Positions 1-10,237 are shown, counted from the first letter of the stretch. The stretch: DNA of 64,000 bases from UBA5342 sp965662645 (GCA_965662645.1 CBFIII010000009.1:38859-102858), one strand, 5' to 3'. Notes: a model not told the origin generated them from the sequence alone. Translations and numbers: made by a program.

Positions 1-2
1 AT

Positions 3-2636
3 GACCCAGAGCTTCTTGTTCGAGGAATGTCAACCTTAAACAATTCATCACCTTTGATAATGGTGGATGGTGTAGAGCGTGCTTTCTCGCAATTAGATCC
101 TAACGAAATAGATGACATCACCATTCTAAAAGATGCATCAGCAACCGCCGTATATGGTATTAGAGGTGCCAATGGTGTTATACTTGTAACAACTAAACGC
201 GGGATGAAAGGCAAACCACAAATTTCGATAAGTACCTCTTTTGGTGTTCAGAGCCCAGTAAGAGTACCCGAATTTGCCGATAGCTACACTTATGCTAAGA
301 CGTATCGTGATGCCGAAATAATGGACGGTACAGATCCCGCAAAGACCACCTTCTCGGAAGAAGCCTTAAAGGCTTTTGAAACAAATTCTGACCCTATTCT
401 ATATCCCAATACCGATTGGATGGACTACATGCTTAAAGACTACTCGACCATGTCCACCACCAACTTTAACATTGGAGGAGGAACAGACCGCGTACGGTAT
501 TTTGCTTCTTTTGGTATTCTAAATCAAGATGGTATGCTTAAAGAATTTAATAGTGGTACAAATGAAAATTTTAGCTTTAACCGCTATAACTACCGTACGA
601 ACTTAGATATTGATGTTACAAAAAAGACGGTATTAAAATTCACCATGGGCGGACGTACCATCGTGAGAAATGAGCCTGCAACAGGAAACATTAATGAAAT
701 GTGGCGTATGCTTTACCGCTATTCAATCCCTTGGACTTCGCCAGGTGTAGTAGATGGTAAATACATTCAAGACAATGGAGAATACATTACTTTAGATTCA
801 CAAGATCCATTGACAATGTATTATGGTCAAGGCTTTAGAAACGTTAACCAAACCACCCTAAACATTGACGTTAACCTGACGCAAGACCTAAGTGCCATTA
901 CAAAAGGCCTGAATTTCAGTTTAAAAACGTCGTACAACTCAAATTACACACAAACAAAAACAAGAACAGCCAATCCTAATATCTATACCGCTTACTATAA
1001 ACGCGACTACGATCCTAGCTTGGGAAGTGATGATAAAACCTTAGTTTTCCCATTAATACAACGCAAAGTAATCCCTAAATATAGTGAAGGGTATGACAAA
1101 GGACGTAATTGGTACTTAGAGTCGGCACTAAACTATAACCGTAAATTTGGCGACCACGAAGTGAGTGGCTTATTACTTTATAATCAACGTAGTTATTATT
1201 ACCCTAAAGGTAATTTTAGTGATATCCCTGCGCGCTATATTGGATCTGCTGCTCGTGTCACTTACAATTACAAAACAAAATACCTCGCCGAAGTAAATGT
1301 GGGTTATAATGGCTCCGAAAACTTTCACGAAGATAGACGCTATGGATTATTCCCAGCCTTTTCTTTAGGATGGGTAATCAGTGAAGAGAATTTCATCAAA
1401 AATAATATACCCTTTATACAATACATGAAACTAAGAACATCTTGGGGTCTTGTAGGAAATGACAAAATGGGCAACAATCGATTTCTGTATCTCCCCAACG
1501 GGTATAGTGCAGGAGGAGGCTATAATTTTGGTGTAGATGTATCAAGTTATCAACCTGGTTTTATTGAAAGTAAAATTGGAAACCCATTTGTGACTTGGGA
1601 AACAGCAACGAAACAAAATTATGGTATAGATCTTACGGTACTAGAAAAACGCCTAGCTATTAATTTAGACTACTTTAAAGATCACCGTGAGAACATACTC
1701 GCAGTACAAAACACCATTGGTCTCGTTACCGGATTAGAACCTTGGCTATTACCTCAAGCAAACATTGCCGTTGTTGACAATAAAGGGTATGAAGCAAGCA
1801 TTAAATGGAATTCTAAAATAAACGATTTCAATTACTGGGCGTCTCTTAACTATTCTCACAATGAAAACACCATTGTGTTTATGGATGAGATTAAGCAAAA
1901 CGAGCCCTATATGGCACAAACAGGCGGGCTCATTGGTCAACCATTTGGTCGTATAGGAGAAGGCTTCTACACCGATGAATACTTTGACATTACAATAGAT
2001 AATGCGGGGAAAAAGACCTACCTATTAAAAAATCAATACGCAAAACCAACAGCAGATGTAATGCCTGGTGATGCGATTTATAAAGACATCAACAAAGATG
2101 GTTTTATAGATGACAATGATGTAACAGCCATTGGCTACCCTAGATATCCATTAACAACAGTAGGATTAACTATGGGCTTTAAATACAAAGGTTTTGATCT
2201 TAGTATGAACTGGGTAGGTGCTACACACACCTCTCGTAGCATCTCAGGTTCGCTGCGCGTACCATATGGAGAGACGGGGCAGTTCAGTTTATTACAACAC
2301 CATGTAAATGAACAATGGACTCCAGAAACTGCAGAGACCGCAACTCAACCACGCATAACATTCAGCAATCATGCACACAACCGTGGTACAGAATCTACTA
2401 TTTGGGTAAGAGATGCCTCTTATATTAGACTTAAAAACGTTGATTTTGGCTATAGCTTCTCGGGCAAAAACTTACAAAAATTTGGGGCTAAAAGCTTAAG
2501 AATATACATCAATGGTTATAACCTATTATTAATTGATAAAATGGATGGACTTGTAGACCCTGAGACTAAAACAGGCAACCAACCGACTTATCCTGTGATG
2601 AAGATTTATAATATTGGTGCAAAAGTTAACTTCTAA
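3..2636 (+). CDS. SusC-like TonB-dependent outer-membrane transporter, 5' end outside window
   Basis: The open frame runs to the left window edge (first full codon at 3), so the signal peptide and N-terminal extension are missing; 877 residues are visible. It begins inside the plug domain and carries the SusC/RagA hallmark region ILKDASATAVYGIRG followed by NGVILVTTKRG, then a long beta-barrel ending in an aromatic-rich strand with terminal Phe (KVNF). The family imports oligosaccharides across the outer membrane with a SusD lid, powered by TonB. The SusD partner starts 12 bp downstream, which supports co-transcription. The ATG at 60-62 or that at 27 is internal and not a true start. Substrate cannot be read from the sequence; the surrounding sulfatases suggest a sulfated glycan (inference). 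Confidence 0.95.
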   Translation, partial: DPELLVRGMSTLNNSSPLIMVDGVERAFSQLDPNEIDDITILKDASATAVYGIRGANGVILVTTKRGMKGKPQISISTSFGVQSPVRVPEFADSYTYAKTYRDAEIMDGTDPAKTTFSEEALKAFETNSDPILYPNTDWMDYMLKDYSTMSTTNFNIGGGTDRVRYFASFGILNQDGMLKEFNSGTNENFSFNRYNYRTNLDIDVTKKTVLKFTMGGRTIVRNEPATGNINEMWRMLYRYSIPWTSPGVVDGKYIQDNGEYITLDSQDPLTMYYGQGFRNVNQTTLNIDVNLTQDLSAITKGLNFSLKTSYNSNYTQTKTRTANPNIYTAYYKRDYDPSLGSDDKTLVFPLIQRKVIPKYSEGYDKGRNWYLESALNYNRKFGDHEVSGLLLYNQRSYYYPKGNFSDIPARYIGSAARVTYNYKTKYLAEVNVGYNGSENFHEDRRYGLFPAFSLGWVISEENFIKNNIPFIQYMKLRTSWGLVGNDKMGNNRFLYLPNGYSAGGGYNFGVDVSSYQPGFIESKIGNPFVTWETATKQNYGIDLTVLEKRLAINLDYFKDHRENILAVQNTIGLVTGLEPWLLPQANIAVVDNKGYEASIKWNSKINDFNYWASLNYSHNENTIVFMDEIKQNEPYMAQTGGLIGQPFGRIGEGFYTDEYFDITIDNAGKKTYLLKNQYAKPTADVMPGDAIYKDINKDGFIDDNDVTAIGYPRYPLTTVGLTMGFKYKGFDLSMNWVGATHTSRSISGSLRVPYGETGQFSLLQHHVNEQWTPETAETATQPRITFSNHAHNRGTESTIWVRDASYIRLKNVDFGYSFSGKNLQKFGAKSLRIYINGYNLLLIDKMDGLVDPETKTGNQPTYPVMKIYNIGAKVNF

Positions 2637-2648
2637 AAACGTATCCCT

Positions 2649-4436
2649 ATGACTACTTTAAAAACACTACTATTAGCATTTGCCACCCTCTTCTTTATTG
2701 GGTGCGAAGAATTAGAATTTGGGGATGACTTTCTTAAGAAACCATCTTCGACCGACATCACCATGGACACTGTATATGCCAATATCATTAATGCTAACAA
2801 AGCATTGACGGCAGCCTACAGCACCTTACCCTACCGCTTACCCTACAAATGGCAGGTGGGTAAAAACATGATGAATATGGATGTAACAGAAAGTCTTACC
2901 GACCTTTGCCAGTCTTATTTGGCCTGGGGAGGAGTGTCGCGTTACTATTACTCGGGCATCTATACAGCCTCACTTATGAACCCACCTACTGAAACCGATG
3001 AAAAGAAAGAAAGCTGGCACAGCCGCTATCACTTCTCATTAGAAGGAAGCTGGGTAGGCATACGTCGTGCTCTACTATTTATCGAGAATATCGATCGTGT
3101 ACCCGATGTAAACCAAGAAACAAAAGACCGCCTAAAAGGAGAAGCCTATATGATAATGGCCGTTCATTACACAGAACTCTACCGTAACTTTGGAGGATTG
3201 CCTTGGATTGATAAAACCTTCTCTCCAGGTGATGACCTAAATGGAGAACGACTCACGGCAGAAGCAACGGCAGATAAAATTGCTGAGCTATGTGATAACG
3301 CAGCAGAAGTACTCCCTTGGGCTTTAGATGACATCAGCAATGAAGAAGGGCGCTTTACGAAAGCCTCAGCAATGGGTCTTAAAGTAAGAGTTCTTTTATT
3401 TAGCGCAAGCCCCATCTTTAATAGCAATGAAAAATACCGTGATGGCGAAGCCTGTGATCAAAAGATTATGTGGCATGGCAGCTATGATGTAAGACATTGG
3501 CAAAAGGTGATTGATGCAAGTGAAGACTTTATCAATGAACTAAACAGCTGGGGAGCTTACGGTATGGTTTACTCAGGAAATCCTAGAGCCGACTTTAAAA
3601 GTGGTTACTATGACAGGGGTACAGGTGAGTGTCTAATAACGACACGTCAGTTCTACAAAAACACCTTCAATAGTGGCTGGGGCTTAGGTGCCTTCCTATG
3701 GTGGTGTAACGAAGGTGTGGCACGCCCCACCCAAGAACTCGTGGACCTATACCCTATGACTAATGGTAAAGCTATCTCTGATCCTAGTTCTGGATATGAC
3801 CCTGAAAACCCCTATGCCAACCGCGATCCTCGCTTATACGAGACCGTGATTGTAAATGGCGATCAATACCGTGGGCGTACAGCAGAGTTATGGACAGGAG
3901 GACGTGAGCGTACTAGCCTATCGGTAAAAGGTGCGGGCACAGGTTATATGCTACGTAAGTTTTACCTCGATGGTGACAATGCCACCTCGTACACATCCGT
4001 AGTACAATGGCCATACCTACGACTACCTGAGATATTCTTGAGTTATGCCGAAGCATTAAATGCTGTTAATGGTCCAAGTCCTGAAGCCTACAACTACCTC
4101 AACATGACACGAACACGTGTAGGTATAGGTGGTGCTCCTGAGGGATTAAACAAAGAGGAATTCAAAGAAGAGATATTAAAAGAACGTGCACGCGAATTCT
4201 GTATGGAAGAAGTACGCTGGTACGACCTTGTGCGTTATAAGAAACCATTCATTCAGCCCCATGGTATTGAAATTACCAAGCAAGTTGATGGAAGCTTAAA
4301 CTACGAAGTAGTATCTACGGATAAAGACCTTACCCGCTACTGGGTAAACAACTGGGATACTAAATGGTATTTTGGTGCTATTCCTGCAGATGAGGTGAAC
4401 AAAGATTACGGTGTTATTCAAAACCCAGGTTGGTAA
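2649..4436 (+). CDS. SusD/RagB-like surface glycan-binding lipoprotein
   Basis: The 595-residue protein has a lipoprotein signal with the lipobox Cys at about residue 19 (FFIGC). It shows the RagB/SusD layout: helical TPR-like N-terminal part with a YxxLYRNFGGLPW-type segment, then the C-terminal SusD region with PYLRLPEIFLSYAEALN and RAREFCMEEVRWYDLVRYK, and an end of the type IQNPGW. SusD proteins cap the SusC barrel and bind glycans at the cell surface. It starts 12 bp after the upstream SusC stop and precedes a second SusC/SusD pair, so the four genes look like one operon. Assignment is firm at family level; ligand unknown. Confidence 0.95.
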   Translation: MTTLKTLLLAFATLFFIGCEELEFGDDFLKKPSSTDITMDTVYANIINANKALTAAYSTLPYRLPYKWQVGKNMMNMDVTESLTDLCQSYLAWGGVSRYYYSGIYTASLMNPPTETDEKKESWHSRYHFSLEGSWVGIRRALLFIENIDRVPDVNQETKDRLKGEAYMIMAVHYTELYRNFGGLPWIDKTFSPGDDLNGERLTAEATADKIAELCDNAAEVLPWALDDISNEEGRFTKASAMGLKVRVLLFSASPIFNSNEKYRDGEACDQKIMWHGSYDVRHWQKVIDASEDFINELNSWGAYGMVYSGNPRADFKSGYYDRGTGECLITTRQFYKNTFNSGWGLGAFLWWCNEGVARPTQELVDLYPMTNGKAISDPSSGYDPENPYANRDPRLYETVIVNGDQYRGRTAELWTGGRERTSLSVKGAGTGYMLRKFYLDGDNATSYTSVVQWPYLRLPEIFLSYAEALNAVNGPSPEAYNYLNMTRTRVGIGGAPEGLNKEEFKEEILKERAREFCMEEVRWYDLVRYKKPFIQPHGIEITKQVDGSLNYEVVSTDKDLTRYWVNNWDTKWYFGAIPADEVNKDYGVIQNPGW

Positions 4437-4474
4437 TAAAAAGACGCAATTAATAATACTTAAAATTATTACAA

Positions 4475-7303
4475 ATGAAAAGATTTAAAGCGATAAAGCA
4501 TATTCTTTTCTGTGGACTACTATCGATAAGCCCTTCAATTATACTCGCTCAGTCAGGAGACAGTGCAATGGGACTCGATAGCACACAAACAGAAAACGAA
4601 CTAATTAAGCAATTAACTTCTGATGAGATTTCTCTCGGAAATAATATGGTTCTTACACACAAAGAACTTAGCTCTGCTATTAGCTACACCACTGGTGAGC
4701 AAATAGAAAAAATGAATACCATTAACCCCGCCAATTCATTATATGGTTTGATTCCGGGCTTAACAGTATTACAAAACAGTGGTTCTGCCAGTTGGAGAGA
4801 TCCTAACTTATTTATCCGAGGTCTTAACACGACAGGCAATCGCAACATTTTAGTGTTAATAGATGGTATAGAAGGAGACATTGCCCGTTTAAGTTCATTG
4901 TCTATCGAGAAAGTAGAGATACTAAAAGACGCAGCTGCTCTGGCTATATATGGCCAACAAGGCGCTAATGGTGTACTACTAGTAACAACAAAACGAGGTG
5001 TTAAAGGTAAAATGGCCATCGATGTACAGCTAGAGTCGGGCTTGCACCACGCCACACAGCTCCCTCAAATGCTAGATGCAGCAAACTATGCAGAACGGGT
5101 AAATGAAGCGATGAAATATGATGGATTAGCCCCTAAGTATAGCGATGATGCCATCGCAAAATACCGCAGTGGCGAATCACCTTCTCTATACCCGAACGTA
5201 AACTGGCTAGATGAGGCTTACAAAGACTGGGGCAACCAAACCAACCTCAACATCAACTTTAGAGGAGGCGATAAAAAGGTCATGTACTTTGCTGAAATCG
5301 ATTATCGTAATGAAAACGGGCTTTACTCTCAAGAGTATAACACCGCCGATTTCTCAACACAGTTGAGTTATGACAGGATCGCTTTTAGAAACAACCTTGA
5401 TATAGAGGTGACGCCTACTACTGATTTTAAAGTATGGGTGGCAGGTAGTATTGATGAAACCAATCAGCCTGGAGCTAATACCTCTACAACGAATACATCC
5501 GTTTTCACGACACCAGCCAATGCGTTCCCTATCAAGAATTACAATGACAATTGGGGAGGTTCAAATATTTACCCGAACAACCCCTTGGCAATGATGTCCT
5601 CTACTGGTTACAATCGTTTTCAAGGATTTGATATCCTATTAAAAGGTTCAATAACACAAGAACTATCGGTATTAGCCGAAGGATTATCTGCTGAGTTTAC
5701 AGGAGGATTGAATACAAGTTCATCTTCTCAAGACTGGAAGACACAAGATTACATGTATGAAAACTTGTACTATAAAGAAGCAAGTGCAACAAGTGCAGCC
5801 GATACAATATCTACTATTTATGACGAGAATACACCATTAAATGCTTCTAGTAGTTTAGGACGCGTTTACCGCAATGCCAATGTGTCAACAAAGGTGCGTT
5901 ACGATAAAGAATGGGACGATCATAGTTTAAGTTCATTTCTCATGTACTCTCAAAACAAATATGTAGGCAAAGGCCAATACACAACCTACCTTAGACAAAG
6001 CATGTCAACTTACCTACATTATGGCTATAAAGGCAAGTACTTTGGAGATTTGACGCTAAGCTATGGCGGCACAAGCCAGTTACCTGTAGGTGATCAGTTT
6101 AATTTGTACCCTGCTATTTCTGGAGCCTGGGTAATCTCTGAAGAAGAATTTATTGATACCAAAGGAGCGATCAAATACCTTAAGCTACGCTCTTCATTTG
6201 GCTATGCCGGAAGTGACCGTATCGTTCAGAATACAGAAGACACCCAATACAACAATGTAGGGGGATATAATTTTGGGGAGTCAAACAGCAACTTCTGGGC
6301 TGCTGGCATCCTACGCATGGCTGGTCAACCAAAAACTGAACGAGCTATGATGACAAATTTTGGTGTAGATGCTAATCTATTTGGAAAGTTAAACATTATG
6401 TTTGATGCTTTCTACCATAAGCGCACTAATATACTTGTGAATCCTGCAGGTGTAAGCTCTAGTATCGTTGGTGTATCACCACCCTACAAAAGCATAGGCG
6501 AATCAATCAATAGAGGACTAGAAATGAGCATGACTTGGCAAGATCAAATCGGAGACTTCAGTTATTCTGCCACAGGTCAATTTAGTTTCTCACGCAGTAA
6601 GATAAATGAGATGGGTGAGTTGCCAATGCCTTATGATTATTTAAAAAGAACAGGTCGCCCTATCGGACAATCTTATGGATTAGAAAGCAATGGTTTCTTT
6701 GCCAATGCAGCAGAGATAGCTAACAGTCCAACACAGATGTTTTCATCTGTATCTCCAGGAGATGTTAAATATGTAGATCAAAATGGTGATGGCTTAATTG
6801 ACGAATTAGATATAGTACCAATGGGACACAACTACATCACGCCAGAGATTTACTATTCCCTTAATTTGAATGCAGAATACAAAGGCTTTGGTGTATCTGC
6901 CCTATTGCAAGGGGCGGCCAACTATACCGCTAATCTTAACACTCCATCTATTTACAAGCCACTCATAAACAACCAGAACATCTCAGAATTTTCGAATGAC
7001 CGATGGACAGAAGCAACAGCCGCAACAGCGACCTTGCCCCGTCTTACTACTTTGGATAACGATAATAACTACCGTGCCAATGACATCTGGTTAGTAAGTC
7101 GTAGTTTCTTAAAAGTCAGAAATGTACAATTGTATTACAATTGGCAGCCTAAGAGCTTACTCAAAATTAAGAATGTTAAGTTTTATGTGAGTGGAAGTAA
7201 TTTATTCTCTATGGATAATATAGACCAGATGGATCCTGAGATGATAACTATTAATTATCCGGCAACGACAACCTACAATGCTGGATTGAAGTTGAATTTT
7301 TAA
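4475..7303 (+). CDS. SusC-like TonB-dependent outer-membrane transporter, short N-terminus
   Basis: 942 residues. A signal peptide (hydrophobic core about residues 8-25, ending ILAQ) is followed by a roughly 45-residue linker and then directly by the plug domain (TGEQIEKMNTINPANSLYGLIPG, about residues 70-95). The usual N-terminal CarboxypepD_reg-like beta-sandwich seen in most SusC proteins is absent. The SusC signature ILKDAAALAIYGQQGANG is present and the barrel ends in LKLNF. It lies 38 bp after the first SusD and 21 bp before the second SusD, in the same operon. Function: oligosaccharide import with its SusD partner. It differs clearly from the first SusC, so the two pairs probably take different oligosaccharides (inference). 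Confidence 0.95.
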   Translation: MKRFKAIKHILFCGLLSISPSIILAQSGDSAMGLDSTQTENELIKQLTSDEISLGNNMVLTHKELSSAISYTTGEQIEKMNTINPANSLYGLIPGLTVLQNSGSASWRDPNLFIRGLNTTGNRNILVLIDGIEGDIARLSSLSIEKVEILKDAAALAIYGQQGANGVLLVTTKRGVKGKMAIDVQLESGLHHATQLPQMLDAANYAERVNEAMKYDGLAPKYSDDAIAKYRSGESPSLYPNVNWLDEAYKDWGNQTNLNINFRGGDKKVMYFAEIDYRNENGLYSQEYNTADFSTQLSYDRIAFRNNLDIEVTPTTDFKVWVAGSIDETNQPGANTSTTNTSVFTTPANAFPIKNYNDNWGGSNIYPNNPLAMMSSTGYNRFQGFDILLKGSITQELSVLAEGLSAEFTGGLNTSSSSQDWKTQDYMYENLYYKEASATSAADTISTIYDENTPLNASSSLGRVYRNANVSTKVRYDKEWDDHSLSSFLMYSQNKYVGKGQYTTYLRQSMSTYLHYGYKGKYFGDLTLSYGGTSQLPVGDQFNLYPAISGAWVISEEEFIDTKGAIKYLKLRSSFGYAGSDRIVQNTEDTQYNNVGGYNFGESNSNFWAAGILRMAGQPKTERAMMTNFGVDANLFGKLNIMFDAFYHKRTNILVNPAGVSSSIVGVSPPYKSIGESINRGLEMSMTWQDQIGDFSYSATGQFSFSRSKINEMGELPMPYDYLKRTGRPIGQSYGLESNGFFANAAEIANSPTQMFSSVSPGDVKYVDQNGDGLIDELDIVPMGHNYITPEIYYSLNLNAEYKGFGVSALLQGAANYTANLNTPSIYKPLINNQNISEFSNDRWTEATAATATLPRLTTLDNDNNYRANDIWLVSRSFLKVRNVQLYYNWQPKSLLKIKNVKFYVSGSNLFSMDNIDQMDPEMITINYPATTTYNAGLKLNF

Positions 7304-7324
7304 GATCATCCAAAACTTTAAAAT

Positions 7325-8983
7325 ATGATTAAGATGAAAAAAAATATATTGTATTCAATAGTTTCCATGCTGCTATTAGTATCATGTAATTATCTGGATT
7401 ATAATGAAAAAGATTATCTCTTAAAGGATGATATTTACACTAATCTAGATTTTGTAAAAGCCTCGTTATCTAACGTCTATCGCTATGTCCCTGCTGGTTT
7501 CAACCAAGCGGGAGGTGCGATGTTATCCTCAGCCTGCGATGAGTCTTATTTTGCTGATGATGCCTCTGCTATTCATAAATTTAACAATGGATCGTGGAGT
7601 CCAATTCAAGTGCTAAATGCAGAATGGGGAAGCTCATTTGATGGCATTAGGGCATCTAATGAATTGCTTGAAGAAGTTGAGAAATACTCTTACGAGGACT
7701 ATCTCTTTGATAAAGATCCAACCTTTGACGAGTTAATGGTTATTTTGAAAAGACAAAAGTATGAAGCAAGAGCCTTGCGTGCCTACTTCCACTTTGAATT
7801 GGCCAAACGCTATGGTGATGTACCTATTATAACCAGAGTACTCACGGTGGAAGAAGCAAACTCTATTAAAAGAGTACCCTATCAAGACGTGATTGCATTT
7901 ATTGTTGAGGAATGCGACTCTGCTATCGCCAATTTGCCTGCTGACTATGAGCCGCTTACAGGCAAAGAAACAGGACGTTTTACAAAGGGAGCTGCTATGG
8001 CACTAAAAGCAAAAGCATTATTGTATGCTGCAAGTCCTTTGCACAACCCTACTAATGATATTGAAAAGTGGAAAGCTGCTGCCAAAGCAAACCACGATAT
8101 CATTGAAAGTAACACCTACGATCTAAGCCGAAATTATACAACCATCTTCAATAACTACTCTTCAAGTAATACGGAATTAATATTTGGAAGACGAGAAGCG
8201 GCTTCTAACAGTTTTGAACGTACCAACTTCCCTGTGGGTTACGTAGGAGGCTCTTCGGGCAACTGCCCTACTCAAAACCTTGTAGATGCTTACGAAATGA
8301 GTCGCAATGGGCTAGGTATTAACGAAGAAGGATCAGGCTACGACCCCGAAAAACCTTACAACGGTAGAGATGGTCGCTTGGCACGTACCATTGTTTACAA
8401 TGGTATCAAATTTAAAGGGGTAGAAGTTGAAACTTTTATTGGTGGAAAAAATGCAGCACCACTACGCTATGCTACACCTACGGGCTATTACCTAAGAAAA
8501 TATGTTGATGAAAGCATTAGTTTGGAAGCCCCCTCAGTTACTAAAAAAGAACACACTTGGGTTATTTTTAGATATGGAGAAATCTTGCTTAACTATGCTG
8601 AAGCCATGAACGAAGCCTACGGTCCTGATAACAATGCAGGGTTTACATTGACAGCTACAGAAGCCGTAAACCTTGTGCGTGATCGTTCAAGAGTGAAAGA
8701 GTTTCCTGCTGGAATGTCTTCCGAAGCTTTTAAAACAAAATTACGCAATGAAAGACGTGTGGAATTGGCCTTTGAAGACCAACGTTTCTGGGATATACGA
8801 CGTTGGAAGATTACTGGAGATACAGACATAAGGGGCGTAGAAATAACTGAAACAGAATCAGGATTAAACTACAACTATAAAACGATCGACACCTATAGCT
8901 TCGATCCTAAAATGTACCTCTTCCCTATTCCTTATTCCGAAAACATCCTCAACCCTGGATTAGGACAAAACACAGGATGGTAA
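7325..8983 (+). CDS. SusD/RagB-like surface glycan-binding lipoprotein
   Basis: 552 residues from the first ATG; a second ATG at 7334 (MKKNIL...) gives a tidier signal peptide and may be the real start. Lipobox Cys follows LLVS. It contains typical SusD segments: ARALRAYFHFELAKRYGDVP, GRFTKGAAMALKAKALLYAAS, FRYGEILLNYAEAMNEAYG and NERRVELAFEDQRFWDIRRW, with a GQNTGW end. It pairs with the SusC 21 bp upstream and is the last gene of the SusCD quartet, followed by a strong terminator. Function: glycan capture and lid of the SusC transporter. Confidence 0.95.
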   Translation: MIKMKKNILYSIVSMLLLVSCNYLDYNEKDYLLKDDIYTNLDFVKASLSNVYRYVPAGFNQAGGAMLSSACDESYFADDASAIHKFNNGSWSPIQVLNAEWGSSFDGIRASNELLEEVEKYSYEDYLFDKDPTFDELMVILKRQKYEARALRAYFHFELAKRYGDVPIITRVLTVEEANSIKRVPYQDVIAFIVEECDSAIANLPADYEPLTGKETGRFTKGAAMALKAKALLYAASPLHNPTNDIEKWKAAAKANHDIIESNTYDLSRNYTTIFNNYSSSNTELIFGRREAASNSFERTNFPVGYVGGSSGNCPTQNLVDAYEMSRNGLGINEEGSGYDPEKPYNGRDGRLARTIVYNGIKFKGVEVETFIGGKNAAPLRYATPTGYYLRKYVDESISLEAPSVTKKEHTWVIFRYGEILLNYAEAMNEAYGPDNNAGFTLTATEAVNLVRDRSRVKEFPAGMSSEAFKTKLRNERRVELAFEDQRFWDIRRWKITGDTDIRGVEITETESGLNYNYKTIDTYSFDPKMYLFPIPYSENILNPGLGQNTGW

Positions 8984-9000
8984 TATATACCAAATCTTAA

Positions 9001-9038
9001 AAAACAAAGGCTATCTTGCAAAAGATAGCCTTTGTTTT
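9001..9038 (+). terminator. rho-independent terminator after the SusCD quartet
   Basis: Perfect 17-bp inverted repeat (arms 9001-9017 and 9022-9038, AAAACAAAGGCTATCTT and its complement) with a GCAA loop; the downstream arm ends in a T run. It starts 17 bp after the SusD stop codon. A-rich on the left arm, so it could also act on the opposite strand. Confidence 0.9.
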
Positions 9039-9436
9039 TATGAGACTTTCTCCCATTAAAAGCTATATAAGCATGTTCCAATGAATAATACCAATATGAC
9101 ATTAAAACTAGCCTTATAATTACATTCTTTTGAATTTTCTCTTCATTAAAAACGATCAACGTAGCTAAGGCTACGCTTCAATTTTATACTATGATTATGG
9201 CTACGTTCGGTAGAGTTGAAACACGTTTCACTCTACGCGCTCTTATCGCCACAATTTTGCCTTGATAAAACACAAAATCTCTGAATTAAAAATCAGCGCA
9301 GCTAAATTATTTAAGTCTAATCTTAAACATTGTTGTCCGGTGAGATTTGCACCTGGGCTTGTACCTGGCAGGATATGAAACGAATATAATGTGTCGCCAC
9401 CTACGGGGCTTATATCTAGACTTGGTATATTATTTC
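9039..9436. other. non-coding gap with repeat debris
   Basis: No credible gene. A stretch at about 9089-9115 resembles the sequence at 45577-45605 (both AATACCAAT, TGA, TTAAAA, TAGC in order). The block around 9120-9180, with GATCAACGTAGCTAAGGCTA, resembles 31515-31570, so this is probably remnant dispersed repeat. Nothing else can be supported. Confidence 0.5.
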
Positions 9437-9494
9437 TACCATACTGTCATCCCTAACGGGATTATTAAGCTCCGTTAGGAGCGTTAGTATGGTA
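9437..9494. repeat. large imperfect inverted repeat with two nested hairpins
   Basis: The outer arms TACCATACTG and its near complement GTTAGTATGGTA enclose two small hairpins, ATCCC-TAAC-GGGAT and CTCC-GTTA-GGAG. The outer arm is related to the TACCATAAC arm of the REP-like hairpins at 34691-34867 and 63927-64000. Likely a REP-like intergenic element. Confidence 0.6.
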
Positions 9495-9591
9495 ACATAT
9501 AGTGTTGACGTGAAATTTAGAGTGCCGTAGGTACGAAACAATTATAGTGCTTATCTATTTTAACCAGACAACAATGAATCTTAAAATAAAA

Positions 9592-9776
9592 GGGGTTCTT
9601 CGCCAAAAACTGTGGAAATCATTTTTTTTTGCTTAAAAAAAGAACGTTTTGTATTATGTACAATGTACAAGGATTCGCTTCCATAATCATTGTACATTGT
9701 ACAAATTGTCATTATTCAAAAAAAACTAGAATGAATTGTTGGTATTATTCTTTTCCACTGTTTTTAGCGAAGAGCC
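9592..9776. mobile_element. ISL3-like MITE with 25-bp inverted ends
   Basis: The left end at about 9594 (GGTTCTTCGCCAAAAAC...) matches the reverse complement of the right end at 9776 (GGCTCTTCGCTAAAAAC...) in 22 of 25 positions. Ends starting GGCTCTT are typical of the ISL3 family. The A+T-rich heptamer AATAAAA lies on both sides (9585-9591 and 9777-9783), as expected for a 7-8 bp target duplication. The element is about 185 bp and has no transposase. Its centre holds a perfect 14-bp inverted repeat, TGTACAATGTACAA (9657-9670) against 9690-9703. Family assignment rests on the end sequence only. Confidence 0.65.
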
Positions 9777-9900
9777 AATAAAAAATTGGTATAAATAGTC
9801 CCAGCAACGCCATATAATGTTACCTTTTATCTAACTCAATTATTATATTGTTCATATTCTTGCACTTATATTATTTTAGAAAATTACGTTGCAGGGACAA

Positions 9901-10027
9901 TTTAACACTTCGACTGCGCGCAGTGCAACGCTTTAGGCACACTTCAGCTTCGCTCAGTGCACAGCTTCAGACACTTATTCTTTTACATAATTGGGCATGC
10001 CGCTTTGCGGCTTAGGTACTGTAAACT
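9901..10027 (+). repeat. dispersed intergenic repeat, copy A
   Basis: This stretch contains AACGCTTTAGGCAC, AGACACTTA, and ATAATTGGGCATGCCGC with a GCCGC-TTT-GCGGC hairpin, then GGTACTG. The same ordered blocks occur in reverse orientation at 17317-17420, with GCCGC-TAA-GCGGC as hairpin. The two copies flank the minus-strand sulfatase/GH16 block. Confidence 0.7.
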
Positions 10028-10237
10028 AAAGTGTACCCAAAAAGATATTTAGTGTAGTGCACCCGCATTAGGGATTGCAGTGGCACGGAGGGAGATGGTA
10101 TTGCCGTTTTTGCAGGAGTGGCAGAGCGACCAGAGGAAGCTCCTGCACACGACCTGTGCAAAACGAGCAATACAGCTCCTGGAGTATAACGGAAAGCCCG
10201 ACCCGCAGGGGAATGCCCAAAAACAAAGACGAAGCAT
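10028..10237. other. GC-richer non-coding intergenic element
   Basis: This block is visibly richer in GC than its surroundings and contains GGGATTGCAGTGGCACGGAG and ACGGAAAGCCCGACCC. From memory, similar GC-rich intergenic blocks recur in other Bacteroidota genomes. The reverse-strand open frame here (70 codons) has no protein-like features and I do not call it a gene. It sits just past the 3' end of the sulfatase gene and its terminator. Confidence 0.4.

Noticed and set aside
7726..8829. Minus-strand frames inside SusD and other large genes
   Set aside because: They are shadows of the real plus-strand coding sequence.
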